This document shows, in pieces, positions 25,197-33,644 of a stretch of 64,000 nucleotides of DNA. Within the stretch, counting starts at the first letter, position 1. Every line of letters starts with the position of its first letter. A program made the position numbers and the translations under genes. The notes under the pieces are model-generated. The model was not told the DNA's origin. It ran no database searches and saw only the letters and a program-made list of their open reading frames with translations. The stretch is from Brachybacterium sp. FME24 (GTDB taxonomy: Bacteria > Actinomycetota > Actinomycetes > Actinomycetales > Dermabacteraceae), in assembly GCF_014897705.1 (NCBI RefSeq), contig NZ_JABUXV010000005.1:62001-126000 (forward strand), given 5' to 3'.

Positions 25197-25322
25197 GACG
25201 GAGTGCGATCGAGGGCATCGAGGGCATGATGGTGTCCGCCACATTCCCCTCCTTCCCCCTCCTTCGAGCCCGATGCCCACGGCCCGCTGACCGCCCGAGA
25301 GCAGTCACCACCAGGAGAAGCC

Positions 25323-25652
25323 ATGAGCCTTCCCCCCGCAGGACCGCCGATGTCCTACCCCGGCGCGCCCGGTCAGCCGTCCCCGGATCGGGAATCGGTG
25401 CAGACCAGCGCGATCCTGCTGATCGTGGTCGGTTTCCTGTGCGGAGGGACGCTCCCTGCGATCTTCGGGATCATCGCCCTGGTGACGATGGACACCGATC
25501 TGCACTCCGCCCGGCGGATGAACAAGATCGGATGGATCTCCTTCTGGGTCATCCTCGGGCTGATCATCCTCTTCGTCATCGCCTACTTCGTGATCGGTGG
25601 GCTGATCCTGGGTGCCCTCGCCGTCATGATGCCGGCACTCGTCGGCGTCTGA
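25323..25652 (+). CDS. Small membrane protein, DUF4190-like
   Basis: 109-aa protein of unknown function. A proline-rich 28-residue soluble N-terminus (MSLPPAGPPMSYPGAPGQP) precedes two hydrophobic stretches (about residues 30-53 and 72-105). The arrangement, with a conserved SARRMNKIGWIS loop between helices, resembles DUF4190-type proteins. The ATG has AGGAG 5 bases upstream. It stands alone: 166 bases from cmk-der and 35 before the Nudix gene. Family assignment is by architecture only. Confidence 0.75.
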   Translation: MSLPPAGPPMSYPGAPGQPSPDRESVQTSAILLIVVGFLCGGTLPAIFGIIALVTMDTDLHSARRMNKIGWISFWVILGLIILFVIAYFVIGGLILGALAVMMPALVGV

Positions 25653-25687
25653 CCGACAACCCCGCACCACCGGCACTGAGGAGGACC

Positions 25688-26161
25688 ATGGCGACCCCGG
25701 AGTTCGTGCTCGCGCTGCGAGAGCGTGTCGGACACGATCTGTTGTGGATGTCCGGCATCACGGCGGTGGTGCTGGATCGCGAACGCACCCGCATGCTGGC
25801 CGTGCGTCGCGCCGACAGCGGCGCCTGGACGCCCGTCACCGGGATCATCGACCCGGGGGAGCAGCCGGCGACCGCTGCGATCCGCGAGGTCGCCGAAGAG
25901 GCCGGGGTGGAGTGCACGGCGCTGCGGCTGATCGACGTGCGCACGCTCGCGCCCATCACCCACGCCAACGGCGACCGCGCGCAGTACCTCGATCTGTGCT
26001 TCCTGTGCGAGCACACCGGAGGTGAGCCGTATCCGGCCGACGAGGAGAACACGGAGGCGCGCTGGTTCCCGCTCGACCAGCCGCCGCCGATGAACGAGCG
26101 CTTCCGCGAACAGCTGCAGATCGCCCTCGAGGACCGGCCCGAGGCCCGGTTCCGTCCATGA
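25688..26161 (+). CDS. Nudix hydrolase
   Basis: 157-aa Nudix-fold pyrophosphohydrolase; substrate not predictable. A complete Nudix box GX5EX7REVXEEXGV is present (G in TGIIDPGE, then REVAEEAGVE). The N-terminal part (GHDLLWMSGITAVVLD) matches the subgroup of small actinobacterial Nudix proteins that may act on nucleoside-diphosphate derivatives. ATG preceded by GAGGAGGA. Overlaps the following unknown gene by ATGA. Confidence 0.92.
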   Translation: MATPEFVLALRERVGHDLLWMSGITAVVLDRERTRMLAVRRADSGAWTPVTGIIDPGEQPATAAIREVAEEAGVECTALRLIDVRTLAPITHANGDRAQYLDLCFLCEHTGGEPYPADEENTEARWFPLDQPPPMNERFREQLQIALEDRPEARFRP

Positions 26162-26805
26162 GTGTCCCAGGTCTGCAGCGACGGAGTGCCGACGCGTCCG
26201 AGCCGCTGCCCGGCACCCAGGTCACGATCGCGCTCACGGACCATCCCGGCGATCTCGCCGTGGTGCGCGTGATCGCCGCGCCCCGACGGGACATGGTCCG
26301 GGCCGGCGTCCTCAGTCGCCCGTTACGGCCCTTCGCGCAGTCCCTCCTGGTCGACGTGACCGTCGAGGACCGGGTACTGCTCCCCGGAGCATGGGTGCAA
26401 CGGGAGGTTCTCGAGCGGGGCACCGCGATCGCCCCGACCACGGTGGCCGCGGCGGACCTGCGTCCGCCCGCCGTCATCGCCGGCACCTCCGAGCAGGCCG
26501 AGCTGCACTGGGGCGAGACCGTCTGGCCGCTCGACCTCGGGGGTGTGGTGGCGATCCCGTCCGCGAGCCGCGCGGACCCCCATCCGCTCTCGCGACTGCG
26601 ACGCCTCACCCTGGTCGCCGGGGGTCGCCGCGACGAGGTCGGGCTGACCCTGTGGCGCGACCGTGACTTCGACGTCCCGTGGCATGACGTCCGTCTGCTG
26701 TCGCGCGCAGCCCGCTGGTTCGAGCTCGCGCAGGTCCCGTCGGGCTTGCGGTACGCGGACGCGGAGCGGGAGCAGGGCGTCGGCCGCGCCGGTTCGCGCC
26801 CCTGA
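26158..26805 (+). CDS. Hypothetical protein coupled to Nudix hydrolase
   Basis: 215 aa, not recognised. No signal peptide, membrane helix or cofactor motif is visible; predicted soluble, with arginine-rich N- and C-termini. Its ATG overlaps the Nudix stop (ATGA), so translation is coupled and the product may be a partner or accessory of that enzyme. Coding potential is supported by the overlap, by third-position GC bias and by the absence of a better frame. Function unknown. Confidence 0.7.
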   Translation: MSVPGLQRRSADASEPLPGTQVTIALTDHPGDLAVVRVIAAPRRDMVRAGVLSRPLRPFAQSLLVDVTVEDRVLLPGAWVQREVLERGTAIAPTTVAAADLRPPAVIAGTSEQAELHWGETVWPLDLGGVVAIPSASRADPHPLSRLRRLTLVAGGRRDEVGLTLWRDRDFDVPWHDVRLLSRAARWFELAQVPSGLRYADAEREQGVGRAGSRP

Positions 26806-26865
26806 GCGACCGGTTCCGTGCCCGGCGCGCCGAGCGCAGTGGTCTGTGACGTGCGCCGCAGAGGC

Positions 26866-26871
26866 TAGTGT
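26866..26871 (+). promoter_or_regulatory. Putative -10 box (TAGTGT) for the sugar ABC operon
   Basis: TAGTGT 41 bases upstream of the chosen GTG start of the binding-protein gene; no clear -35 box. GTG codons at 26868 and 26880 are rejected as starts in favour of 26913 behind GAGGAGG. Confidence 0.35.
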
Positions 26872-26912
26872 CTACCACCGTGACCGACGCTAACGATGAC
26901 GAGGAGGTCTTC

Positions 26913-28307
26913 GTGCCCGAACGACCGCTCCACCTGTTGCCGGCGGACCGCCGCAGCTTCCTGCGCCTGAGCGCGGGCGCTGCCGCAGTGCTGCCGCTGA
27001 CAGCCCTGGCCGGATGCTCCGGCTCCGGCCGTGACCCGAACCTGATCCGGATCGCCTTCCAGCAGTTCGGCTCCGGCACGATCAAGCAGAAATGGATCAC
27101 CACCGCCGCTCAGGAGTTCTCCGAGGAGAACCCGGACCTGGTGGTCGAGCTGGTCCCGATCGTCGCCTCGGAGAATGACTACTTCACCAAGAACGAGCTG
27201 CTCATGAGCTCGCCGCGCACCAGCCCCGACCTGGTGTACGAGGATTCCTTCATCCTGCTCTCGGATGTCGGCGCAGGCTATCTGCAGCCGATCACCGACC
27301 TGGTGGAGGGCCTGGAGCACTGGGACGACATCGCGGAGGCCTCCAAGGACGCCGTCACCAGCGAGGACGGCGAGATCTACGGCGTCCCCATCACCACCGA
27401 CACCCGCGCCCTGTGGTTCCACCGGGACGTGTTCGCCCAGGCAGGCCTGCCTGAGGACTGGCAGCCCGGGAGCTGGGAGGAGATCCTCGAGGCGGCTCGC
27501 GCGATCCGCGACTCCGACAGCGAGGCGATCCCCTTCTTCCTGTTCGCCGGCACCCCGCAGGGGGAGAAGGCATCCATGCAGGGTTTCGAGATGCTCATGT
27601 ACGGGACCGGAGACGGCACAGGCCTCTACGACCGCGACAGCGAGAAGTGGATCCTGGGCAGCCCCGGCTTCGTGGACTCCCTGGGCTTCCTGCAGACGCT
27701 CTTCGAGGAGGAGCTGACCGCTACGCTCGGACAGCACCTGGACCCCAACATCTCCGAGACGATCTACACCTCCCTGATGCCGGAGGGGAAGCTCGGGATC
27801 CTCATCGACGGCTCCTGGATCTCGCAGAACTGGACCGAGTCCGCGGCGAGACCCTGGCCCGAATGGCCGGACGTGATCGGACTCGCCGATATGCCCACCC
27901 AGGATGGCGGCGGCACCGGCACGGTCACGTTGGCCGGTGGGTGGGGACTCTCGATCCCCGAGTACGCCACCAACCGTGACGTGGCCTTCCAGTTCCTGCA
28001 GAAGCTGGTCTCCACCGAGACGCTCGTGGACTACGCGATCGCGGACAACCACATCACGGTGCGGGCCGACGTCTCCGAGGTCGAGGAGTACCGCACCTAT
28101 TCGCCGGCCGTCGACTACTTCACGACCCTCCTGGAGACCGCCTACTACCGGCCGGCGCTGCCGGCCTACCCGGAGGTCTCCTCCGCGATCCAGGAAGCGA
28201 TGGAGGCAGTCATGACCGGCACCAGTGCCGAGAACGCCGCCGCCGCGTACGACGCCAGCGTCACGGACATCGTCGGCCCGGAGAACGTGCAGGAGGCCAC
28301 CGCATGA
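26913..28307 (+). CDS. Carbohydrate ABC transporter substrate-binding lipoprotein
   Basis: Family 1 extracellular solute-binding protein, 464 aa, that captures an oligosaccharide or sugar for import. Start GTG 26913 follows a perfect GAGGAGG with 5-base spacing and puts a Tat-type lipoprotein signal at the N-terminus: DRRSFLR at about residues 12-18 and lipobox LAGC with Cys35. MalE-like features include PDLVYED, YGVPITTDTRALWFHRDVF and a WGLSIPEYA hinge region. Start/stop overlaps link it to two permease genes. Substrate is not readable; no glycoside hydrolase or LacI regulator is adjacent. Confidence 0.92.
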   Translation: MPERPLHLLPADRRSFLRLSAGAAAVLPLTALAGCSGSGRDPNLIRIAFQQFGSGTIKQKWITTAAQEFSEENPDLVVELVPIVASENDYFTKNELLMSSPRTSPDLVYEDSFILLSDVGAGYLQPITDLVEGLEHWDDIAEASKDAVTSEDGEIYGVPITTDTRALWFHRDVFAQAGLPEDWQPGSWEEILEAARAIRDSDSEAIPFFLFAGTPQGEKASMQGFEMLMYGTGDGTGLYDRDSEKWILGSPGFVDSLGFLQTLFEEELTATLGQHLDPNISETIYTSLMPEGKLGILIDGSWISQNWTESAARPWPEWPDVIGLADMPTQDGGGTGTVTLAGGWGLSIPEYATNRDVAFQFLQKLVSTETLVDYAIADNHITVRADVSEVEEYRTYSPAVDYFTTLLETAYYRPALPAYPEVSSAIQEAMEAVMTGTSAENAAAAYDASVTDIVGPENVQEATA

Positions 28308-29245
28308 CCACCACCGCACCCCCTGCTCCCGCACAGGACGCCCCGGCGCCCCGGCGCCGGCACTCCAAGCTCGGCGACCGGCTGACCCTCTCGCGGGCCC
28401 TGCCCATGGTCCCGGCCGCGTTCCTGCTGGTCGGATTCATGCTGGGCCCGATCCTCTACTCGCTGTACCTGGCATTCACCGACAGCGCGATCCGCGGTGA
28501 CGGGGCCGAGGACACCAGCTTCGTCGGCTTCGACAACTTCATCGACGCTTTCACCGATGCAGATTTCTGGAACTCCGTCGCGCTGACGTTGGTCTTCACG
28601 GTCATCTCCGCAGTGATCGGTCAGAACGTCATGGGCATGATGCTGGCGCTGCTCATGGAGCGTGCGAACCGGGTGATCTCGTTCCTGGTCACCTCACTCG
28701 TCATCGCAGCCTGGATCCTGCCGGAGGTGGTGGCCGGCTACCTGCTGTACACCTTCTTCTCGGGAGAGGGCAGCCTGAACACGATCCTCACCTCGATCGG
28801 GCTGCCGGCTCAGGACATGCTGTTCACCGCCCCGATCCTTGCGGTCTCGTTCGCCAACATCTGGCGCGGCACGGCATTCTCCATGCTTGTGTACTCGGCG
28901 GCCCTGAGCTCCGTGCCCGGGGACGTGTACGAGTCCGCGGCGCTCGATGGTGCCGGTCCCGTGCGCCGCTTCCGGTCCGTGACGCTGCCGCTGATGCGCC
29001 CGGCCATTGCGACCAACCTGATGCTGACCACCCTGCAGACCCTCTCGGTGTTCGGACTGATCTTCATCATGACCGGCGGCGGTCCGGCTCGTCAGAGCCA
29101 GACCCTGCCCCTGTACATGTACGAGCAGGCGTTCTCCTACGGTCAGCTCGGCTACGGCACGGCCGTGGCCCTGCTGCTGCTCCTGATCGGGGCCGTCGCC
29201 TCGCTGGTGTACCTGCGCCTGCTGCCCGAGGAGGACAAGCGATGA
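28304..29245 (+). CDS. Sugar ABC transporter permease (MalF/UgpA type)
   Basis: 313-aa inner-membrane permease with six predicted helices. The ATPase-contact EAA loop reads ESAALDGAGPVRRFRSVTLP near residue 210. A proline-rich cytoplasmic N-terminus of about 30 residues is present. ATGA overlap with the binding-protein gene and with the second permease. Forms the heterodimeric channel with the next gene. Confidence 0.94.
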   Translation: MTTTAPPAPAQDAPAPRRRHSKLGDRLTLSRALPMVPAAFLLVGFMLGPILYSLYLAFTDSAIRGDGAEDTSFVGFDNFIDAFTDADFWNSVALTLVFTVISAVIGQNVMGMMLALLMERANRVISFLVTSLVIAAWILPEVVAGYLLYTFFSGEGSLNTILTSIGLPAQDMLFTAPILAVSFANIWRGTAFSMLVYSAALSSVPGDVYESAALDGAGPVRRFRSVTLPLMRPAIATNLMLTTLQTLSVFGLIFIMTGGGPARQSQTLPLYMYEQAFSYGQLGYGTAVALLLLLIGAVASLVYLRLLPEEDKR

Positions 29246-30156
29246 GCGCGACCACCGAGACCAGCCCCCAGGGCTCCGGGGCGACCGACACCGGTCGCAC
29301 GGGGCCGCTGGTTCCCAAGGCACCGAAGAAGAGATCTCGCGCCCGCGGCGCCTCGATCGCCAGCTCCGTGACGATGATCGTCATCGGCCTGGCCTTCCTG
29401 GTGCCGCTGCTGTGGGTCGTCCTGGCCTCCTTCGACACCGAGGCCTCCCTGTCCGTGGCCTGGCCGGACACGTGGAGCCTGGGCAACTTCTCCGCCATCT
29501 GGAACGCCGAGACGACGTTCCGGCCGCTGCTGAACTCGCTGATCCTGTGCGGCGGCGCGACGGTGGTGACGATGGTGACGGCGATCCTGTGCGCCTATCC
29601 GATGTCCCGGTTCCGGTTCAAGGCGAAGCGTCCGCTGTTGCTGACGATCATCTTCTCGACCGGCCTGCCGATCACCGCGATCATGATCCCTGTCTACTCG
29701 CTGTTCGTGCAGGTCAACCTGATCGACTCGATGTTCGGCGCGATCCTGTTCCTCGGTGCCAGCTCCCTGCCGTACGCGATCTTCCTGACCAAGGGCTTCA
29801 TGGACGGCGTGCCTATCGAGATCGAGGAATCCGCCTGGACGGAGGGCGCCGGGGTGTTCCGAGCGCTCTGGTCGGTGGTGATTCCCCTGATGCGCTCCGG
29901 CCTCGCCGTAGCGACGATCTTCACCTTCGTGAGCATGTGGGGCAACTTCTTCGTCCCGTTCATGCTGCTGCTCAGCCCGGAGAACCTGCCTGCAGCGGTG
30001 ACGCTGTACACGTTCTCCTCGCAGTACGGCCAGGTCGCCTATGGACAGCTCGCCGCCTTCTCGATCTTCTACTCGTTGCCGGTGGTGGCGCTGTACCTCT
30101 TCCTGGGTCGCACCCTGGGCAAGGGCTTCGCCGCCGCGGGAGGCGTCAAGGGCTGA
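29242..30156 (+). CDS. Sugar ABC transporter permease (MalG/UgpE type)
   Basis: 304-aa permease, second half of the channel. The EAA loop reads EESAWTEGAGVFRALWSVVIP. About 35 residues of charged N-terminus precede the first helix. No ATPase gene follows; in Actinobacteria such importers commonly share a multitasking MsiK-type ATPase encoded elsewhere. The operon ends at a perfect 20-base-arm hairpin. Confidence 0.94.
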   Translation: MSATTETSPQGSGATDTGRTGPLVPKAPKKRSRARGASIASSVTMIVIGLAFLVPLLWVVLASFDTEASLSVAWPDTWSLGNFSAIWNAETTFRPLLNSLILCGGATVVTMVTAILCAYPMSRFRFKAKRPLLLTIIFSTGLPITAIMIPVYSLFVQVNLIDSMFGAILFLGASSLPYAIFLTKGFMDGVPIEIEESAWTEGAGVFRALWSVVIPLMRSGLAVATIFTFVSMWGNFFVPFMLLLSPENLPAAVTLYTFSSQYGQVAYGQLAAFSIFYSLPVVALYLFLGRTLGKGFAAAGGVKG

Positions 30157-30183
30157 CCAGGACGGGCCCCATCCCACAGCCGG

Positions 30184-30201
30184 ACGGCCGGGCCCGGCCG
30201 T
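30184..30201. repeat. 18-bp GC palindrome
   Basis: A perfect 18-base self-complementary GC-rich sequence 28 bases after the permease stop. It may simply contribute to the 3' end structure. Confidence 0.4.
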
Positions 30202-30222
30202 GCGGCCGAGGGTGCGGGCGAT

Positions 30223-30275
30223 AATGCGTGATTCCCTGCCACTTTCGACGTGAATGTGGCAGGGAATCACGCATT
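30223..30275. terminator. Perfect 20-bp inverted repeat, 13-base loop
   Basis: Arms 30223-30242 and 30256-30275 are perfect complements with a loop of TTTCGACGTGAAT. It is clearly more AT-rich than the flanks and is followed by TTCTGC. Placed between the convergent sugar operon and acyltransferase gene, it is best read as a bidirectional terminator, though a dispersed REP-like element is possible. The 30157-30342 gap holds no other feature. Confidence 0.7.
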
Positions 30276-30342
30276 TCTGCGGTGGGTCAATGGCCGCCGG
30301 TGGTGGTGCGGGGCGGCGGGGTGTTGCGGTGGTGTCCGGCGG

Positions 30343-31578
30343 TCAGGCGCGGTCTGCCGGGTGCGCCGCTCGCTTTCGCAGGACGATGGCTCGGGGGCGG
30401 CGATGCCCGTTCAGCCACTTCCCGATCCAGGTGGAACGCACCATCAGGTCGTAGCTCAGCAGCAGGACGGCCATCACGATCACGAGTGCGAGGGCGAGCT
30501 TGACCAGGATCGGCGCCCCGAGATCCGCCACGGGCACCGCGACCAGCAGCAGCAGGGGGAAGTGCAGGAGGTAGACCCAGTAGGAGGCGTCGGCCAGGTA
30601 TCGCACCCAGGGGATCTCACGACGTACGAGACGGCCGGTCAGACCCAGCAGCCCGTACACCCACGACCACCCGGCGAGCGCAGTCAGGGAGGCGAGCAGG
30701 AGGGACGGGGTGGCCGGTGGAGCGAGCAGTCCCAGTGCGGTCAGCACCGCGGCGAGCACGAGCTGCAGCTTCCACTGCTGTTCCACACGAGCCAGCGCGT
30801 CGGGGTGTGACCGCAGGAACCAGCCGGCCAGGAACGCGCCGCCATAGGCGATGCTCGCTCCCGCCACGGGCACCAGGGTCAAAGGCTCGGTGAGGGACGC
30901 GACGGGGCCCTCCTGGACCATCAGTCCAGCGGCGTAGGGCACCGCGACCACGACGACGCCGGCCGGGGAGGCGAGCACGGAGGCGATCCGGCGAGACACG
31001 CGGACGGCCCGCTCCGCTCCCAGCAGCCGGATCGCGACGGCCCGCATCGCGACCACGACGAGCACGATCTCCAGCAGCAGCAGCAGGAACCACAGGTGCA
31101 TCGTCGGCAGCGCGAGGAAGCCCGTCGGCGCGCCCTGGGCCAGCTCCGGCGCGGTCGGCGGTCCACTGTCCCGCAGCGCACCATTGAGCATCATCGCGCC
31201 GATCATGAGCGCGAACAGCCCCGGCCAGAACGCCACCAGGGGTAGGCCGATCCGCGTGAGGCGGTCGCGGAGGTACGACGCGGCTCCGCGGCGGTGCAGC
31301 ACCATGTGCCCGAAGTACCCGGCGAGCAGCATGAACAGTGTCATCCGGAACAGATGGATGACGGAGACGATGATGATCGCCGGCCAGGACCCGTGGCGGT
31401 CGTTGACCAGCCAGTAGTCACCGGGAGCGAAGGGCATGAGAGCGTGCAGCAGCACGCCGAGCAGGAGCGCTGCACCACGCAGCGCATCGAGGTGATGGAG
31501 ACGGGCCGACGACCCGCGCGCAGGAGAAGCGCTCGGAGGGGACGCGGTCGACGGCACGGGGGAGGAGTTCTGGGACAT
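30343..31578 (-). CDS. Acyltransferase 3 family membrane protein (MdoC-like)
   Basis: 411-aa integral membrane protein with about ten hydrophobic helices. The N-terminal signature LHHLDALRGAALLLGVLLHA matches acyltransferase-3/OpgC proteins that O-acylate surface glycans or lipids, including the conserved Arg and His. A serine/proline-rich 24-residue cytoplasmic start precedes it, and the C-terminus is basic. The acceptor is unknown. Divergent from the sensor kinase gene with a 121-base gap; minus-strand TAGCCT (31586-31591) lies 7 bases from its ATG, suggesting a leaderless message. Confidence 0.88.
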   Translation of the reverse strand: MSQNSSPVPSTASPPSASPARGSSARLHHLDALRGAALLLGVLLHALMPFAPGDYWLVNDRHGSWPAIIIVSVIHLFRMTLFMLLAGYFGHMVLHRRGAASYLRDRLTRIGLPLVAFWPGLFALMIGAMMLNGALRDSGPPTAPELAQGAPTGFLALPTMHLWFLLLLLEIVLVVVAMRAVAIRLLGAERAVRVSRRIASVLASPAGVVVVAVPYAAGLMVQEGPVASLTEPLTLVPVAGASIAYGGAFLAGWFLRSHPDALARVEQQWKLQLVLAAVLTALGLLAPPATPSLLLASLTALAGWSWVYGLLGLTGRLVRREIPWVRYLADASYWVYLLHFPLLLLVAVPVADLGAPILVKLALALVIVMAVLLLSYDLMVRSTWIGKWLNGHRRPRAIVLRKRAAHPADRA

Positions 31579-31585
31579 GGCATCG

Positions 31586-31591
31586 AGGCTA
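31586..31591 (-). promoter_or_regulatory. Leaderless-type -10 box (TAGCCT) for the acyltransferase gene
   Basis: TAGCCT on the minus strand, 7 bases before the ATG at 31578; no Shine-Dalgarno is present between. Confidence 0.4.
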
Positions 31592-31699
31592 GGGGCCCAG
31601 GTGCGCGCTCACCTCGCCCGATCGGGGACGGCAGCATCCGCCGATCGGTGGATGCCCCGGCCCTGGTGCATGAGGGCGTCTCGGGGAACACTGGTCGCC

Positions 31700-32947
31700 A
31701 TGGCGGTACTCCCTGCGCCTGCCCCGGCGCAGGTCGAGCACGAGAGCGATCCCCTCGACGCGCGCGAGCCGACGAGGCAGGGCCCTCTGGGCGCGATCCT
31801 GGAGGTGTGGCTCCCTCCTGTTCTGCTGCTGGTGGCCTGGACGGTGGGGTGGAGCGCGGCCGGCCCGTGGCTCGCCCACGAGCAGCTGCGATGGGCGTTG
31901 CTTCCGACGGGTCTGCTCCTGCTCCTGCGCGGCCTGCTCGAGATCACCCTGCGCCGCGCCGGGCCCGGCGGACGCCCCCTCCTGCTGCTCTATGGCCTGC
32001 ACCTGGTACTGGTGGCGTTCGGTATCCTGCTGAATCCGCTGACCTGCATCTACGCGTTCATCGGATATATCGATGCGCCGAGGTTCCTGCGGGGTGCATG
32101 GGTGCATGTCGCCGTCATGACCACGGCGCTGCTGTGCGCGGTCGGCCAGGTGGGGGGACCCCAGGTCGCGCTGGCGGAGCCGTGGTTCTTCGTCGGGCTC
32201 GCCGTCGTCAACCTCCTGCTGGCCCTGGCGATGATGTTCGTGGCGGGGGAGCGCGAGCGCATCCTCGACCAGCGGGAGCGGGCTCAGCGGGAGGCGGACC
32301 GGGTGAATCGGGAGAATCATCAGCTGCACGAGCAGCTGATGATCGGCGCGCGCACCGCAGGGGCCGGCGAGGAACGGGCACGGCTGTCCCGCGAGATCCA
32401 CGACACCGTCGCCCAGGGCCTGGTCGGCGTGATCCGACAGCTCGAGGCTGTCGGAGCGGACATCGATCCCGGGTCGCGGCAGCGAATCACGATCGCCGAG
32501 GAAGCGGCGCGGGACTGCCTGTTGGAGGCACGCCGCGCGGTCGAGGCGCTCGGCCCGCACCAGCTGCACGGCATGAACGCGGTCGATGCACTCTCGGACC
32601 TGGTGGCACGCTGGGCCCGGGCCCACCGTGTGGTGGCGACCTTCGACGCCGATACGGCGCCTCGGGATGGTCGCCACGGCGACGTGCTGGTACGCATCGC
32701 CCAGGAGGCCCTCGCGAACGTGGCTCGGCACTCCGGGGCCCGCACGGTGACCGTGACCCTCTCCGGGAACGAGCGGCACCGGATCCTGCAGATCACCGAT
32801 GATGGTGGCGGCTATGACCCGGTGACCGTTGTGCGCGGACACGGCCTGGCGAACATGACCGAACGGGCCCGGAGTGCCGGCGGCGACCTCGGGGTGCGTT
32901 CCGCTCCCGGGCGCGGATGCACCGTGACCGCGGCGGTGCCGACATGA
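31700..32947 (+). CDS. NarL-type sensor histidine kinase
   Basis: 415-aa membrane sensor kinase. The N-terminal half has about five or six hydrophobic helices (residues 35-185) with no extracellular sensing domain of size, then a coiled linker. The HisKA_3 dimerisation domain has His234 in RLSREIHDTVAQGL, and the HATPase domain shows AQEALANVARHSG, ITDDGGGY and GHGLANMTERA. ATG 31700 is chosen; the frame is open to 31577 but the added residues overlap the divergent promoter. ATGA overlap with its response regulator. Stimulus unknown. Confidence 0.92.
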   Translation: MAVLPAPAPAQVEHESDPLDAREPTRQGPLGAILEVWLPPVLLLVAWTVGWSAAGPWLAHEQLRWALLPTGLLLLLRGLLEITLRRAGPGGRPLLLLYGLHLVLVAFGILLNPLTCIYAFIGYIDAPRFLRGAWVHVAVMTTALLCAVGQVGGPQVALAEPWFFVGLAVVNLLLALAMMFVAGERERILDQRERAQREADRVNRENHQLHEQLMIGARTAGAGEERARLSREIHDTVAQGLVGVIRQLEAVGADIDPGSRQRITIAEEAARDCLLEARRAVEALGPHQLHGMNAVDALSDLVARWARAHRVVATFDADTAPRDGRHGDVLVRIAQEALANVARHSGARTVTVTLSGNERHRILQITDDGGGYDPVTVVRGHGLANMTERARSAGGDLGVRSAPGRGCTVTAAVPT

Positions 32948-33564
32948 GCCCGGTGCGCGTCGTCGTCGTCGACGACCACCCGGTGGTCCGCGACGGACTG
33001 GTCGCGATGCTCGGAGCCGACAGCGGCCTCGAGGTCGTCGGCACGGCCCAGGAGGGTGCTGAGGCGCTCACGGTGATCGATGCCGCAGGCCCGGACGTAG
33101 TTCTGATGGACCTGAGGATGCCCGGCACCAGTGGCACCGAGGCGATCCGCGCCCTGCGCGCGAACGGCCGCACGACACCGCGGATCCTGGTGCTGACCAC
33201 CTACGACACGGACCGGGACATCCGCAGCGCGCTGGAGGCGGGCGCCGACGGCTACCTGCTCAAGGACACCCGCCGCGACGATGTGATCCGAGCCGTGCAT
33301 GATCTCGCCGGGGGCCGCTCAGTGCTCGCTCCGGCCGCTCTCGCGGCGCTCACGGGGGCGCGCGGCGTCCGGGCGGAGCTCAGTGCGCGCGAGGCCGAAG
33401 TGCTGCGACTGGTGGCCGACGGATGCACGAACCGGGCGGTCGCTTCCCGGCTCGGGATCGGGGAGGCGACCGTGAAGACCCACCTGATGCACGTGTACGA
33501 GAAGCTCGGCGTCGGTGATCGGGCCGCGGCGGTACGCACCGCCTGGGAGCTCGGCCTCGTCTGA
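32944..33564 (+). CDS. NarL/LuxR-family response regulator
   Basis: 206-aa regulator: receiver domain with phospho-acceptor Asp56 (VVLMDLRMPG), acidic pair DD at 10-11, and switch Lys in LLKDTRR, then a LuxR helix-turn-helix (REAEVLRLVADG...EATVKTHLMHVYEKLGV). Starts in the overlap with the kinase gene, so the two form a cognate pair. Targets are unknown; the divergent acyltransferase gene and downstream SDR gene are candidates by position only. Confidence 0.94.
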   Translation: MSPVRVVVVDDHPVVRDGLVAMLGADSGLEVVGTAQEGAEALTVIDAAGPDVVLMDLRMPGTSGTEAIRALRANGRTTPRILVLTTYDTDRDIRSALEAGADGYLLKDTRRDDVIRAVHDLAGGRSVLAPAALAALTGARGVRAELSAREAEVLRLVADGCTNRAVASRLGIGEATVKTHLMHVYEKLGVGDRAAAVRTAWELGLV

Positions 33565-33644
33565 GGGTCCGAGCGTCTCGGAGACGGCGGGAGGCGGGAG
33601 GGCTACGGTGGGCGACGATGCCGTCCGACGACGAAGGAGCCACG

